From positions 1,148,897 to 1,212,896 of the forward strand of contig NZ_WWCL01000002.1 of assembly GCF_009857835.1 (NCBI RefSeq): a stretch of DNA of 64,000 bases, in the 5' to 3' direction. The translations under genes and the position numbers were made by a program. Positions 29,890 to 38,461 of this stretch are shown in pieces (the stretch's first letter is position 1; the number at the start of each line of letters is the position of its first letter). The notes below the pieces were generated by a model. It did not search any database. It had not been told where the DNA came from and was given only the letters and a program-made list of their open reading frames with translations. The stretch is from Duganella fentianensis (GTDB lineage Bacteria > Pseudomonadota > Gammaproteobacteria > Burkholderiales > Burkholderiaceae_D).

Positions 29890-30605
29890 CGCGACTGGAC
29901 TTCATTCCCGGCACGCTATGCGATGCCAGAATGTGGTCCCGCGTACTGCCACAACTGGATGGGCAGTACGACTGTCACCATATACCGCTATACGAGGCCA
30001 GCACACGCCAGCAGATGCATGCGCTGATCGCCCGGCACAGCGCAGCGTGCGCCCATCTGGTCGGCTTTTCACTAGGCGCCTATCTGGCCATGGAGTATGC
30101 GCTACAGAATCCGGAGCGCGTACAGTCGCTGGTACTGATCGCCAATTCCGCGCGCGGCCTGAGTGCCGGTGAAATCCAGACCCGCCAGCGCATCATCCCC
30201 ATGCTGGAGCGTACGCCCTACATGGGCATCAGCCGCATCCGCCTGCGCGAGATTCTGCATCCCGATCATCTCGATGATGCCGATACGGTGGCCATCATCC
30301 AGCAGATGGCGCTCGATCTGGGCAAGGATGTGCTGCTGGCCCAGTTCACCGCTTCGATGGAACGGCCCGACCTGATGGAGCGGCTGGCCGAAATCCGCTG
30401 CCCTGTGCTGCTGATAGGCGCCATGCAGGATCAGCTGGTCAACCCTGCCGATCTGATCGAAATGCAGAGAAATCTCCCTGCCGCGCAGCTGTCGCTGCAT
30501 GAAGGTTCGGGCCACATGCTGCCGCTGGAACTGGCACACGCCGTCAGCCACGATCTGCATCAATTTCACATGGGACTGGCCGCAACAACCATGTCCGCAG
30601 CCTGA
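29886..30605 (+). CDS. Alpha/beta hydrolase between thyA and folA
   Basis: Alpha/beta hydrolase of 239 residues. The nucleophile Ser lies in [10 protein letters not shown], an acid in [12 protein letters not shown] and His in GSGHMLPLE. It overlaps the thyA stop (ATGA), so translation is coupled, and folA follows 41 bases after it. The place in a folate/thymidylate cluster is unusual for a hydrolase; a housekeeping role on a folate-related or unrelated ester is possible, but nothing in the sequence names a substrate. Confidence 0.82.
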   Translation: MTRLDFIPGTLCDARMWSRVLPQLDGQYDCHHIPLYEASTRQQMHALIARHSAACAHLVGFSLGAYLAMEYALQNPERVQSLVLIANSARGLSAGEIQTRQRIIPMLERTPYMGISRIRLREILHPDHLDDADTVAIIQQMALDLGKDVLLAQFTASMERPDLMERLAEIRCPVLLIGAMQDQLVNPADLIEMQRNLPAAQLSLHEGSGHMLPLELAHAVSHDLHQFHMGLAATTMSAA

Positions 30606-30646
30606 AATTTCGACGATAATATCGCCTCACCTTTGCACTGCACACC

Positions 30647-31150
30647 ATGAGCAAATTAACCATCATCGTCGCCACCGACGCCCAGCGCGGCATCGGCATC
30701 AACAACACCCTGCCGTGGAAGCTGCCGGAAGATCTGGCGCACTTCAAGCGCACCACCAGCGGCCACCCCATCATCATGGGCCGCAAGACCTTCGATTCCA
30801 TCGGCCGCCCTCTGCCCAACCGCCGCAACATCGTCATCACGCGCAATAGCGCGTGGCGGCATGAAGGCGTGGAGGTGGTGACTTCGGTGGAACAGGCTAT
30901 CGCCCTGCTGGACGGTGCGGAAGGCTTTGTGATCGGCGGTGCAGAAATCTATCGCCAGACCCTGCCACTAGCCAGCCGCTTGATTATCACGGAAATCGCC
31001 GCCACCTTCGATTGCGACGCTTTCTTCCCCGAACCGGACGCCAATGTGTGGCAAGAGACGGAACGGGAAAATCACGTTTCCGAAAACACGAAACTGTCAT
31101 ACGCTTTTGTTACACTGCGCCGCAAGGCAGACATTACCAACTCAAATTAA
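30647..31150 (+). CDS. folA: Dihydrofolate reductase
   Basis: NADPH-dependent reduction of dihydrofolate to tetrahydrofolate; target of trimethoprim. 167 residues, usual length. Motifs: IGINNTLPWKLPEDLAHFKR near the start with the acidic catalytic residue in the PEDL segment, GRKTFDSIGRPLPNRRNIV, and GGAEIYRQTLP for NADPH binding. The start is ATG 30647. It works with the thyA product upstream. Confidence 0.97.
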   Translation: MSKLTIIVATDAQRGIGINNTLPWKLPEDLAHFKRTTSGHPIIMGRKTFDSIGRPLPNRRNIVITRNSAWRHEGVEVVTSVEQAIALLDGAEGFVIGGAEIYRQTLPLASRLIITEIAATFDCDAFFPEPDANVWQETERENHVSENTKLSYAFVTLRRKADITNSN

Positions 31151-31167
31151 TCTAAAGGCAACACGAT

Positions 31168-31788
31168 ATGTCCGGTCACGGTTTTCACGTTCACGGCCCG
31201 CACGACCACGCGGTAGAACACGCTGCCCACGGCAGCGATGACTTTTCTAACAACATTGCCGTCATGACGGCGATACTGGCCACGGTGGGCGCGCTGTTCG
31301 GCTACCTCGGCGGCGCCACCCAGAACGATGCAGCCCTGTTCAAGAACAATGCGGCCATCGACAAGACCCAGGCGGCCAATAGCTGGAACTACTATCAGGC
31401 CAAGTCGAGCAAGCAGAATCTGGCCGAACTGGCCATGACCCTGCCCGGCGTCGACCCGAAAAAATACGAAGCCGAAGTAGCGCGCTACAAGCACGAGAAG
31501 GAAGACATCAAGAAGGAAGCGGAAAAGTGGGAAGAGTCGTCGAAAGAGTGGAACCACAAGTCGGATGAATCCATGCACCAGCACCACCAGTGGGCGCTGG
31601 CCACGACGGCCGAGCAGATCGCCATTTCGCTGGCTGCGATCACCCTGCTGACCCGCAAGAAGTGGATGATGGGTCTGGCCTACGGCGTGGCGGGCGTGGG
31701 CATTGCGCTGGGCGCCTTCGCATGGCTGCATGTGGACCCGATCGGCCAGCTGCTGGCCAAGCTCGGTGGCGCTGCTGCAGGCCACTAA
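31168..31788 (+). CDS. DUF4337 membrane protein
   Basis: Protein of 206 residues. The N-terminus is His-rich (HGFHVHGPHDHAVEHAAHG), then one membrane segment (AVMTAILATVGALFGYLGG), a charged helical region of about 90 residues (probable coiled coil, with KHEKEDIKKEAEKWEESSKEW), and two terminal segments (EQIAISLAAITLL and GLAYGVAGVGIALGAFAW). This matches DUF4337, a family of unknown function. Follows folA by 17 bases, so possibly cotranscribed. Confidence 0.8.
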   Translation: MSGHGFHVHGPHDHAVEHAAHGSDDFSNNIAVMTAILATVGALFGYLGGATQNDAALFKNNAAIDKTQAANSWNYYQAKSSKQNLAELAMTLPGVDPKKYEAEVARYKHEKEDIKKEAEKWEESSKEWNHKSDESMHQHHQWALATTAEQIAISLAAITLLTRKKWMMGLAYGVAGVGIALGAFAWLHVDPIGQLLAKLGGAAAGH

Positions 31789-31951
31789 GTCTGATCAGAA
31801 CGCTGGACGGTGGCTGCTGGCCACCGGTTTTAGAGCAGTCCCGCTATTTTTTGCGGATTTACGTGATGTTTTTTCCCGCAGCGGCCCCATTTCTGCGAGA
31901 ATCCCGTTCTTCTTTTTTTGCGCGACCGCCCACCCGCTGTCGCACCCTAGT

Positions 31952-31991
31952 CCGCCCCTCAACTTTTGCGTCAGGGGCGGCTTGCTTTTTT
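31952..31991 (+). promoter_or_regulatory. Terminator-like hairpin just upstream of decarboxylase RBS
   Basis: CCGCCCCT (31952-31959) pairs perfectly with AGGGGCGG (31973-31980), followed by CTTGC and six T, which lead directly into the GGAG ribosome binding site at 31992-31995. It would end transcription seven or so bases before the start codon region, so it is either the terminator of the upstream unit or a transcription attenuator for the decarboxylase. The rest of the 213-bp gap shows T-rich tracts and no other clear site. Confidence 0.5.
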
Positions 31992-32001
31992 GGAGACATG
32001 T

Positions 32002-34254
32002 ATGAAATTTCGTTTCCCCATCGTCATCATTGACGAGGATTTCCGTTCCGAGAACACGTCCGGCCTAGGCATACGCGCCCTCGCCGATGCGATGGAAAAA
32101 GAAGGCATGGAAGTGGTGGGCGTTACCAGCTATGGCGATCTGTCCCAGTTCGCCCAGCAGCAGTCGCGCGCCTCGGCCTTCGTGCTGTCCATCGACGATG
32201 AAGAATTCGGGTCCGGCTCGGCCGAAGAGACCGATCACGCACTGAAATCGCTGCGCGCCTTCGTCGAAGAGATCCGCTACAAGAACGCCGACATCCCTAT
32301 CTACCTGTACGGTGAAACCCGCACCTCGCGCCACATCCCTAACGATATCCTGCGCGAACTGCATGGCTTTATCCACATGTTCGAAGATACGCCGGAATTC
32401 GTCGCGCGCCACATCATCCGTGAAGCCAAGTCCTATCTGGACGGTCTGGCACCACCGTTCTTCAGCGCGCTGGTGGACTACGCCAACGACGGTTCCTACT
32501 CGTGGCACTGCCCCGGCCACTCGGGCGGCGTGGCGTTCCTGAAATCGCCTATCGGCCAGATGTTCCATCAGTTCTTTGGCGAGAACATGCTGCGCGCCGA
32601 CGTCTGCAACGCCGTGGAAGAACTGGGCCAGCTGCTCGACCACACGGGTCCGGTCGCCAAGTCCGAACGCAATGCGGCGCGCATCTTCAACGCCGACCAC
32701 TGCTATTTCGTCACCAACGGTACCTCCACCTCGAACAAGATGGTATGGCACTCGACGGTAGCGCCGGGCGACATCGTCGTGGTAGACCGTAACTGCCACA
32801 AATCCATCCTGCACTCGATCATTATGTGCGGCGCGATTCCTGTGTTCCTGATGCCTACCCGTAACCATCTGGGCATCATCGGTCCTATCCCGCTGGAAGA
32901 GTTCTCGATGGAGAGCATCCAGCGCAAGATCGAAGCCAATCCGTTCGCCCGCGAAGCGCTGAACAAGAAGCCGCGCATCCTGACCATCACCCAGTCCACC
33001 TACGACGGCGTGCTGTACAACGTGGAAACCCTGCGCGAACTGCTGGACGGCAAGATCGACACCCTGCACTTCGACGAAGCCTGGCTGCCGCACGCCACCT
33101 TCCACGATTTCTACAAAGACATGCACGCCATCGGCAAAGACCGTCCGCGCGCCAAGGAATCGATGATCTTCTCGACCCAGTCCACCCACAAACTGCTGGC
33201 CGGCCTGTCGCAGGCTTCGCAGGTGCTGGTGCGCGAGTCGGAATCCGTCAAACTCGATCGTGACGCCTTCAACGAAGCCTATCTGATGCACACCTCCACC
33301 TCGCCGCAATATTCGATTATTGCTTCGTGCGACGTGGCAGCGGCCATGATGGAAGCGCCGGGCGGCACTTCGCTGGTGGAAGAATCCATCCTCGAAGCGC
33401 TGGACTTCCGCCGCGCCATGAAGAAGATCGATCAGGAATGGGGCAAGGACTGGTGGTTCAAGGTCTGGGGTCCGGACGAATTCTCGGAAGACGGCATCGG
33501 CTCGCGCGAAGACTGGATCATCCGCGCCGAGGACGACTGGCACGGTTTCGGCAAGCTGGCACCGGGCTTCAATATGCTGGACCCGATCAAGGCCACCATC
33601 GTCAATCCTGGCCTGTCGCTGGACGGCCAGTTCGACGAAACGGGCATCCCTGCGTCCATCGTCACCAAGTATCTGGCCGAGCACGGCGTGATCATCGAGA
33701 AGTGCGGCCTGTACTCGTTCTTCATCATGTTCACCATCGGTATTACCAAAGGCCGCTGGAACACCCTGCTGACCGCTCTGCAGCAGTTCAAGGACGATTA
33801 CGACAAGAACCAGCCGATGTGGCGCATCCTGCCGGAATTCGCGGCGGCCAATCCGACCTACGAAAAAATGGGCCTGCGCGACCTGTGCCAGCAGATCCAC
33901 GATTTCTACAAGGCCTACGATGTGGCCCGTCTGACCACCGAGATGTATCTGTCGGACATGATTCCGGCCATGAAGCCTTCGGAAGCCTTCGCCAAGATGG
34001 CGCACCGCGAAATCGAACGCGTGGCCATCGACGAACTGGAAGGCCGTATCACGTCCATCCTGCTGACGCCTTACCCGCCGGGCATTCCGCTGCTGATTCC
34101 AGGCGAGCGTTTCAACAAGACCATCGTCGACTACCTGCGCTTTGCACGTGACTTCAACGAGCGCTTCCCCGGCTTCGAGACGGACGTGCACGGTCTGGTC
34201 AAGCGCGAAGTGGACGGCAAACGCGGCTACTTCGTCGACTGCGTCAAACAGTAG
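32002..34254 (+). CDS. Arg/Lys/Orn decarboxylase (AdiA/LdcI-like)
   Basis: Biodegradative-type PLP decarboxylase of 750 residues. It has an N-terminal wing domain (about 1-130), a PLP core (about 150-440) with WHCPGHSGG, DRNCHKS, HFDEAW and the Schiff-base lysine K397 in STQSTHKLLAGLSQASQ, and a C-terminal domain with ITKGRWNTLL. These enzymes remove CO2 from basic amino acids to give agmatine, cadaverine or putrescine, consuming protons for acid resistance or polyamine supply. Overall resemblance is nearest AdiA but substrate is not certain. No antiporter is adjacent. ATG 32002 has GGAGA upstream. A strong terminator follows. Confidence 0.92.
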   Translation: MKFRFPIVIIDEDFRSENTSGLGIRALADAMEKEGMEVVGVTSYGDLSQFAQQQSRASAFVLSIDDEEFGSGSAEETDHALKSLRAFVEEIRYKNADIPIYLYGETRTSRHIPNDILRELHGFIHMFEDTPEFVARHIIREAKSYLDGLAPPFFSALVDYANDGSYSWHCPGHSGGVAFLKSPIGQMFHQFFGENMLRADVCNAVEELGQLLDHTGPVAKSERNAARIFNADHCYFVTNGTSTSNKMVWHSTVAPGDIVVVDRNCHKSILHSIIMCGAIPVFLMPTRNHLGIIGPIPLEEFSMESIQRKIEANPFAREALNKKPRILTITQSTYDGVLYNVETLRELLDGKIDTLHFDEAWLPHATFHDFYKDMHAIGKDRPRAKESMIFSTQSTHKLLAGLSQASQVLVRESESVKLDRDAFNEAYLMHTSTSPQYSIIASCDVAAAMMEAPGGTSLVEESILEALDFRRAMKKIDQEWGKDWWFKVWGPDEFSEDGIGSREDWIIRAEDDWHGFGKLAPGFNMLDPIKATIVNPGLSLDGQFDETGIPASIVTKYLAEHGVIIEKCGLYSFFIMFTIGITKGRWNTLLTALQQFKDDYDKNQPMWRILPEFAAANPTYEKMGLRDLCQQIHDFYKAYDVARLTTEMYLSDMIPAMKPSEAFAKMAHREIERVAIDELEGRITSILLTPYPPGIPLLIPGERFNKTIVDYLRFARDFNERFPGFETDVHGLVKREVDGKRGYFVDCVKQ

Positions 34255-34268
34255 TCACACGTCTAGGC

Positions 34269-34307
34269 CATGCCGCCCCGCGCAAGCCGGGCGGCATGCT
34301 TATTTTT
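34269..34307 (+). terminator. Rho-independent terminator after decarboxylase
   Basis: Perfect 10-bp stem CATGCCGCCC / GGGCGGCATG with a 10-base loop, followed by CTTATTTTT. It lies 15 bases after the decarboxylase stop. Confidence 0.88.
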
Positions 34308-34433
34308 GCGGGCCGAAAACTGGCCGTTACAGTTTGAAATAATTTCACCCCCAACCTTTACATCCCCCCGAATAGACAGCCGAGCGCCCCTCCTCTAGCC
34401 TAGTGTTTTGTCCACCACAAGAGGAGTTACGCC

Positions 34434-35255
34434 ATGAGCACACCCGAAGGTTTCAAATTCGTCATCACCAATGGCGCAGTCACCGGCATGTCACGCGTTG
34501 ACGGCACGCACACTGCCACCATGCGCCTGCCGACCGACGCCACCTTTACCATCGCCAGCGGCAGCATCACCGAAACCCGCACCGCCACCAAAGCCACCGA
34601 AACCATACAGTTCGTGCAGGATGCCAGCGACAGCAGCCTGTACCATGTGGCGTCCGATCTGACTGTCTTCAACACTACGGCCAGCAACAATGGTGGCGCC
34701 TACACCTTCACCATCGCCAACGGTGCTGTGACGGGGGTACAGCACGTGCATGGCAGCAGCACGCACGCCGAACCTATGGCACCAACCAGCAAATATGCGC
34801 TGACTGCTGACGGCAAGATCGTCGAAACCAGCGTGCATGACAACGTGGTCGAGACCATTACTTATGTGGCCGGCAGCACGGCTGGCCAGTATGTGATTGC
34901 ATCGGATGCGAAAACGTTTGTGCAGGCCGGCAGCGCCACCACCCTGCTCGATGTGGAAGGCTGCGACCGCGCCAAATTCACCATCGATGCCAGCGGCGCG
35001 GTAACGCAGGTGCAGCAGGTGCGCTTCGATGGCAGCACCAGCACGCTGACGGTAGGCAGCAACACCACCTACAAGCAGCTGGAAGCAGGCTATGTGCTGG
35101 AAGTGCAGACGCGCGGTAGCCACACCAGCTACGAGCTCTACCACGATGGCAATGGCGATGGCGTCTACACGGAAGTGGCCCATGGCAGCGGCAGCACGGT
35201 TGATCTGGTCGGCCTCAAGGCACAGCTGAACGCCACCATCGACGGCTTGCTGTAA
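34434..35255 (+). CDS. Repeat protein of unknown function with Ca-loop-like motif
   Basis: Protein of 273 residues, Thr/Ser/Ala/Val-rich, no cysteine-rich or signal region. I see three related units of about 85-90 residues, starting near residues 8, 91 and 181, each opening with the pattern F-x-I-x-x-GAVT-x-V-x-x-V-x-G (VITNGAVTGMSRVDG, TIANGAVTGVQHVHG, TIDASGAVTQVQQVRFDG) and with a YHVASD / YVIASD segment later. Near the end DGNGDGVYTE resembles an EF-hand-type calcium loop. Absence of a signal peptide with Ca-loop content fits type I secretion, but that is a guess. GAGGAG lies upstream of the ATG. No family recognised. Confidence 0.7.
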   Translation: MSTPEGFKFVITNGAVTGMSRVDGTHTATMRLPTDATFTIASGSITETRTATKATETIQFVQDASDSSLYHVASDLTVFNTTASNNGGAYTFTIANGAVTGVQHVHGSSTHAEPMAPTSKYALTADGKIVETSVHDNVVETITYVAGSTAGQYVIASDAKTFVQAGSATTLLDVEGCDRAKFTIDASGAVTQVQQVRFDGSTSTLTVGSNTTYKQLEAGYVLEVQTRGSHTSYELYHDGNGDGVYTEVAHGSGSTVDLVGLKAQLNATIDGLL

Positions 35256-35272
35256 GGTCGCAGCGTTCCCAA

Positions 35273-35310
35273 CGGGGCAGGCCGCCGGCATCCGCCGGCC
35301 GCCTGCCCCG
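35273..35310. terminator. Bidirectional terminator hairpin between convergent genes
   Basis: A 17-bp nearly perfect stem (CGGGGCAGGC at the outer left, GCCTGCCCCG at the outer right) with a four-base loop. It lies exactly between the rightward repeat-protein gene and the leftward dioxygenase gene. No long T run, so efficiency is uncertain. Confidence 0.7.
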
Positions 35311-35316
35311 CTCTAT

Positions 35317-36192
35317 TTACCCCGCCACTGCCAGCGTCAGCGTCGCCACATAGCCATCGGTGGGATTGCCCGTCACCGTGGCCATCTGCAGGGAATAGCC
35401 ATCGCTGAAGATGTTGTCGGTCGCGTAGCTGATCTGGGCCAGATTGCGCACGCTGGTGCTGTAGCCCGTCGTTGCATAGACCTCGTTCAGGGTCGCCATC
35501 GGGAAGGTGAATTGCGACGTCTTCAGACGATTGGCCGCACTGGTGCTCTTGGCTAGCGAGGGATAGACCTCGAAATGTACGTGCGGCATGCGGCCCGAAT
35601 AACAACCGGGGAAGATAGTCTGGAAAGTCAGGCTGCCATTGCTATCGGCCGCCTGTACGCCGCGCAGATAGTTCTGCGAGGTCACACCGCTCGAATACAG
35701 CGAATAGTTGCCGTCGCGATCGCAGTGCCACAGATAGACGGCGCAGTCGGCCAGCGCGGCGCAACTGCCGTTGGCATTGACCACCTGTAGCCTGATCGTC
35801 AGCGGTACGCCTGCTGCCGTCCCCGTCATGCCATTGAAGCTGCTGCGGATGTCGCTACGCACGACACCCAGCTGGGTCAGTACATTTACCACGCCGCTGC
35901 TATTGCTGTTGGTGCCATCGCCGGGATAAGGGCCACCCGTCTCTTCCGGTATCACGCTGCAGGCGCCGTTGGTCGGCGTGGTGCTGGTGCCCGGCGTGGT
36001 CGTGCTGGTGCCGGTGGGTGAAATAGCGCTGGTGGTCGTCGTACTACTGCCACCACCGCAGCCCGTCAGCGGTAGCGCGGTGGCGCCGGCCAGCAGCCAG
36101 CGCAAGGTCTGGCGCCGGTCGCTGCCTAGCTGCAGCATGGTGCCTAGGTCTTCGGCCAGACTATGGCCATGGGCATTGTCGTTATGCTTCAT
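35317..36192 (-). CDS. Intradiol ring-cleavage dioxygenase-like Tat lipoprotein
   Basis: Protein of 291 residues. A twin-arginine-type leader (DRRQTLRWLLAGATALPLTGC) ends in a lipobox, followed by a Ser/Thr/Pro linker. The core has ETGGPYPGD, YLWHCDRDGNYSLYS and FPGCYSGRMPHVHFEV, which match the intradiol dioxygenase fold with its Tyr/His iron ligands. Cytoplasmic relatives cleave catechol or protocatechuate; exported lipoprotein versions have unclear substrates. I chose ATG 36192 because AGGA lies five bases before it; 36198 is an alternative. It is the last of a leftward set after the Spy-like and Ser-rich genes. Confidence 0.82.
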   Translation of the reverse strand: MKHNDNAHGHSLAEDLGTMLQLGSDRRQTLRWLLAGATALPLTGCGGGSSTTTTSAISPTGTSTTTPGTSTTPTNGACSVIPEETGGPYPGDGTNSNSSGVVNVLTQLGVVRSDIRSSFNGMTGTAAGVPLTIRLQVVNANGSCAALADCAVYLWHCDRDGNYSLYSSGVTSQNYLRGVQAADSNGSLTFQTIFPGCYSGRMPHVHFEVYPSLAKSTSAANRLKTSQFTFPMATLNEVYATTGYSTSVRNLAQISYATDNIFSDGYSLQMATVTGNPTDGYVATLTLAVAG

Positions 36193-36203
36193 GGGCATCC
36201 TGT

Positions 36204-36920
36204 TCAAACCGTTGTATTGACGAGATTACCGCTGCTGCCGCGGTTCTCCACTTTGCTCGCCAGCGCCTGCAGGAAGGCGGTCAGCTTGCTGCTGGTATCC
36301 GAGCTGCTGGTGCTGCTGGTGCTGTCGGTACCGTCGCTGCTATCGCTGCTGACGCTGGTGGTGCTGGCGCTGACGCCCAGCTTGTCGAGCAGATTGGCGA
36401 AGCTGCTTTCGAGCTCGCTCACCGCATCGCTGCTGTCACTGCGCGCGCTGCTGTCGCTCGAGCCGGAGCTTAGTTTGGTAAGCAGGCTTTGCAGGTCCGA
36501 TTCCATGCGGCCGGGACCACCAGCGCCGGGACCACCGCCCTGGCCTTCGCCACCATAGGGCGGTGCTTCGCCACTACCGCTGCTGCCGCTGCTCTGCGCA
36601 TGCAGCGCCCCCATCAGACTTTGCAGGAAGCTGCCCAGTGCATCGGACACGCTGTCGCTACTGCTGCTGGTGGTGCTATCACTGCTGGTACTGCTGGTAC
36701 TGCTGGTGCCGCTAGTGCTACTGCTGCTACCGGAAAAACTCGAATCGTCGATGCCGATAGACTTCAGGGCATCGGCAATAGCGGAAGCAAAGCCGCCCCC
36801 TTCTGGCGGCTTCGGCGGCGGTGCGCCACGGCTGGCTTCGGTGCTGCTGCTGGCACTGCTGCCTACACGGCTGAGGAAACTTAACTGGCTGGTGCTGCTA
36901 CTCAGGGCACTGATGGACAT
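36204..36920 (-). CDS. Ser-rich low-complexity protein
   Basis: Protein of 238 residues, dominated by Ser, Thr, Gly and Asp. It starts MSISALSSSTSQLSFL, contains a Pro/Gly patch (PPPKPPEGGG) and three short helices of similar form: FASAIADALKSIGID, VSDALGSFLQSLMGALHA and SKLTAFLQALASKVENR. No signal peptide and no known domain. It lies 28 bases after the Spy-like gene and 11 bases before the dioxygenase, on the same strand, so it is probably in the Cpx-like regulated unit. Its style resembles the FlxA-like gene at 39998 on the other side of the two-component genes. Confidence 0.65.
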   Translation of the reverse strand: MSISALSSSTSQLSFLSRVGSSASSSTEASRGAPPPKPPEGGGFASAIADALKSIGIDDSSFSGSSSSTSGTSSTSSTSSDSTTSSSSDSVSDALGSFLQSLMGALHAQSSGSSGSGEAPPYGGEGQGGGPGAGGPGRMESDLQSLLTKLSSGSSDSSARSDSSDAVSELESSFANLLDKLGVSASTTSVSSDSSDGTDSTSSTSSSDTSSKLTAFLQALASKVENRGSSGNLVNTTV

Positions 36921-36948
36921 GGTTCACTCCTAATGTTGGGACAGCGAT

Positions 36949-37569
36949 TCAAGGACGCGATTGAGGTGGCATTGCGCGTTCGGCCAGCTTCTTACGCTGT
37001 TCTGCGCTGAGGACCGCCAGCAATTTCTGTTCGGTACGCACCTGCTGCAAGGCGAGATTGCTCATGGCCGTCGCGGCCTCCCTGGCCAGTGCCACTGCTT
37101 TGGCATCGTCGTACTGCTCGGCACGGCCCAGCGCACGCAGCGCTTCGCTGGCCTTGGCAGCAAGCTTGCCCTGCTCGCGCAGATAGGGTGCTTGCGCATG
37201 CAGAATCGCGAACACCTTGTCCTGCTGTGCTTCCGTCAAATCTATGCCATGCAGGAAGGGGGGGCGGTGGCCCGGGCCCATTTCGCCCATAGGCGGATGG
37301 CCATGTTCAGGCCCCATGCCGCCTTGCGGTCCCGGACCTTCGGCATGGCAGTCACCGCCATGCGGCGCCCCGCCCTGACGCGCTTCGCCGCCTTCGGCAC
37401 GGGCCGGTGCCGGCTTCGCACCGGGGCCACCTTGCAGCATAGGCGGATGGCCGGGTGCGCCATCCACGTCCAGTTCCGTGGCGCTGGCCAGACCATGGCC
37501 GGGCAGTAGCGGCAAGGCCAGCAGTCCCGCCAGCAGGAGTTGAGTTGCGCTGGCATTCTTCATTTTCAT
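36949..37569 (-). CDS. Spy/CpxP-family periplasmic protein, His/Gly/Pro/Met-rich
   Basis: Periplasmic protein of 206 residues with a signal peptide (LLLAGLLALPLLPGHGLA), then an unusual His/Gly/Pro/Met-rich segment of about 70 residues (HPPMLQGG, GPEHGHPPMGEMGPGHRPP), then a helical domain with the LTxxQ motif (IDLTEAQQDKVFAILH). Spy and CpxP are ATP-independent chaperones and feedback inhibitors of CpxA. The ATG at 37569 follows a divergent promoter shared with the response regulator; the two GTAAA-N5-GTAAA boxes there suit CpxR control. The His/Met patch suggests metal binding. Confidence 0.8.
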   Translation of the reverse strand: MKMKNASATQLLLAGLLALPLLPGHGLASATELDVDGAPGHPPMLQGGPGAKPAPARAEGGEARQGGAPHGGDCHAEGPGPQGGMGPEHGHPPMGEMGPGHRPPFLHGIDLTEAQQDKVFAILHAQAPYLREQGKLAAKASEALRALGRAEQYDDAKAVALAREAATAMSNLALQQVRTEQKLLAVLSAEQRKKLAERAMPPQSRP

Positions 37570-37641
37570 CGTTGCAATCCTCGTCTGGTAGTAAGAATTG
37601 CCATTGTCGGCGCGCTGTTTGTTAAGCAACGTTAGCCATAG

Positions 37642-37656
37642 GTAAATCGGTGTAAA
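37642..37656 (+). promoter_or_regulatory. CpxR-like box 1
   Basis: GTAAA-TCGGT-GTAAA, an exact match to the known CpxR operator form GTAAA-N5-GTAAA. It lies between the divergent Spy-like and response regulator genes, 73 bases upstream of the Spy-like start, so it probably mediates autoregulation. Confidence 0.75.
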
Positions 37657-37685
37657 GCCAATCAATTGATTTGTGGAAACACTTT

Positions 37686-37700
37686 GTAAAAGCGGGTAAA
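37686..37700 (+). promoter_or_regulatory. CpxR-like box 2
   Basis: GTAAA-AGCGG-GTAAA, the same pattern and spacer length as box 1, 44 bases further right and 64 bases before the response regulator start. Confidence 0.75.
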
Positions 37701-37764
37701 AGCCCGCCGCTACGCCCACGCGTACTGCTATCATCGGTCTATTCACACATCATGTTGGGTTGCA

Positions 37765-38457
37765 ATGAAGAGCAAGGTTCTGCTGATCGACGACGACGTC
37801 GAACTGGTAAGCATGTTTCAGGAATATCTGGAACAGGAAGGCTTCGAAGTGAAAACGGTGCACGATGGCGAAGCGGGAACGGCCGAGGCAGGCACCGGCA
37901 GCTATGCCATTGCCGTGCTCGACGTGATGATGCCGCGTATGAACGGGCTGGAGACGCTGCGCCGCATCCGCACCCACAGCCAGTTGCCCATCCTGATGCT
38001 GACGGCGCGCGGCGACGATACCGACCGCATCGTGGGGCTGGAGCTGGGCGCCGACGATTATGTGACCAAGCCCTGCACCCCGCGCGAGCTGACAGCACGC
38101 ATACGCGCGATACTGCGCCGCGCCCAGAGCGCCCCGCTCGACAACGGCATGCCGGCCACCCTGACCGTAGGCCAGCTGACCATGTGGCCGGAACAGCGCC
38201 GCGCTGCCTGGGCTGGCAACAAGCTGGAACTGACCAGCACCGAATTCAATCTGCTGGAAGTGCTGGCACGCAATGCCGGCAAGCCGGTCAGCAAGAACAC
38301 CTTATCGGAACAGGGACTGGGCCGCCCGCTGGCCCGCTTCGACCGCAATATCGACGTGCATCTGAGCAGCCTGCGCCACAAACTGGGCACCATCGCCGAT
38401 GGCCGTTCCTGTCTGCAGACGGTGTACCGGCTCGGCTATCAGCTGATCAAGGAATAA
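37765..38457 (+). CDS. cpxR: OmpR-family response regulator, CpxR-like
   Basis: Protein of 230 residues. Receiver domain 1-120 with acidic pair in IDDDVE, phospho-acceptor D53 (VLDVMMP) and K102 (YVTKP); winged-helix DNA-binding domain about 130-228 with ELTSTEFNLLEVL and RNIDVHLSSLRHKLG. It should activate envelope-stress genes when phosphorylated by the kinase encoded next, four bases downstream. The Cpx assignment rests on the Spy/CpxP-like neighbour and on the CpxR-type boxes in its promoter. Confidence 0.88.
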   Translation: MKSKVLLIDDDVELVSMFQEYLEQEGFEVKTVHDGEAGTAEAGTGSYAIAVLDVMMPRMNGLETLRRIRTHSQLPILMLTARGDDTDRIVGLELGADDYVTKPCTPRELTARIRAILRRAQSAPLDNGMPATLTVGQLTMWPEQRRAAWAGNKLELTSTEFNLLEVLARNAGKPVSKNTLSEQGLGRPLARFDRNIDVHLSSLRHKLGTIADGRSCLQTVYRLGYQLIKE

Positions 38458-38461
38458 GCCT

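Noticed and set aside
32065..34191. 708-codon minus-strand frame opposite the decarboxylase
   Set aside because: Antisense shadow; composition is typical of reversed high-GC codons, and the plus strand encodes a conserved enzyme.
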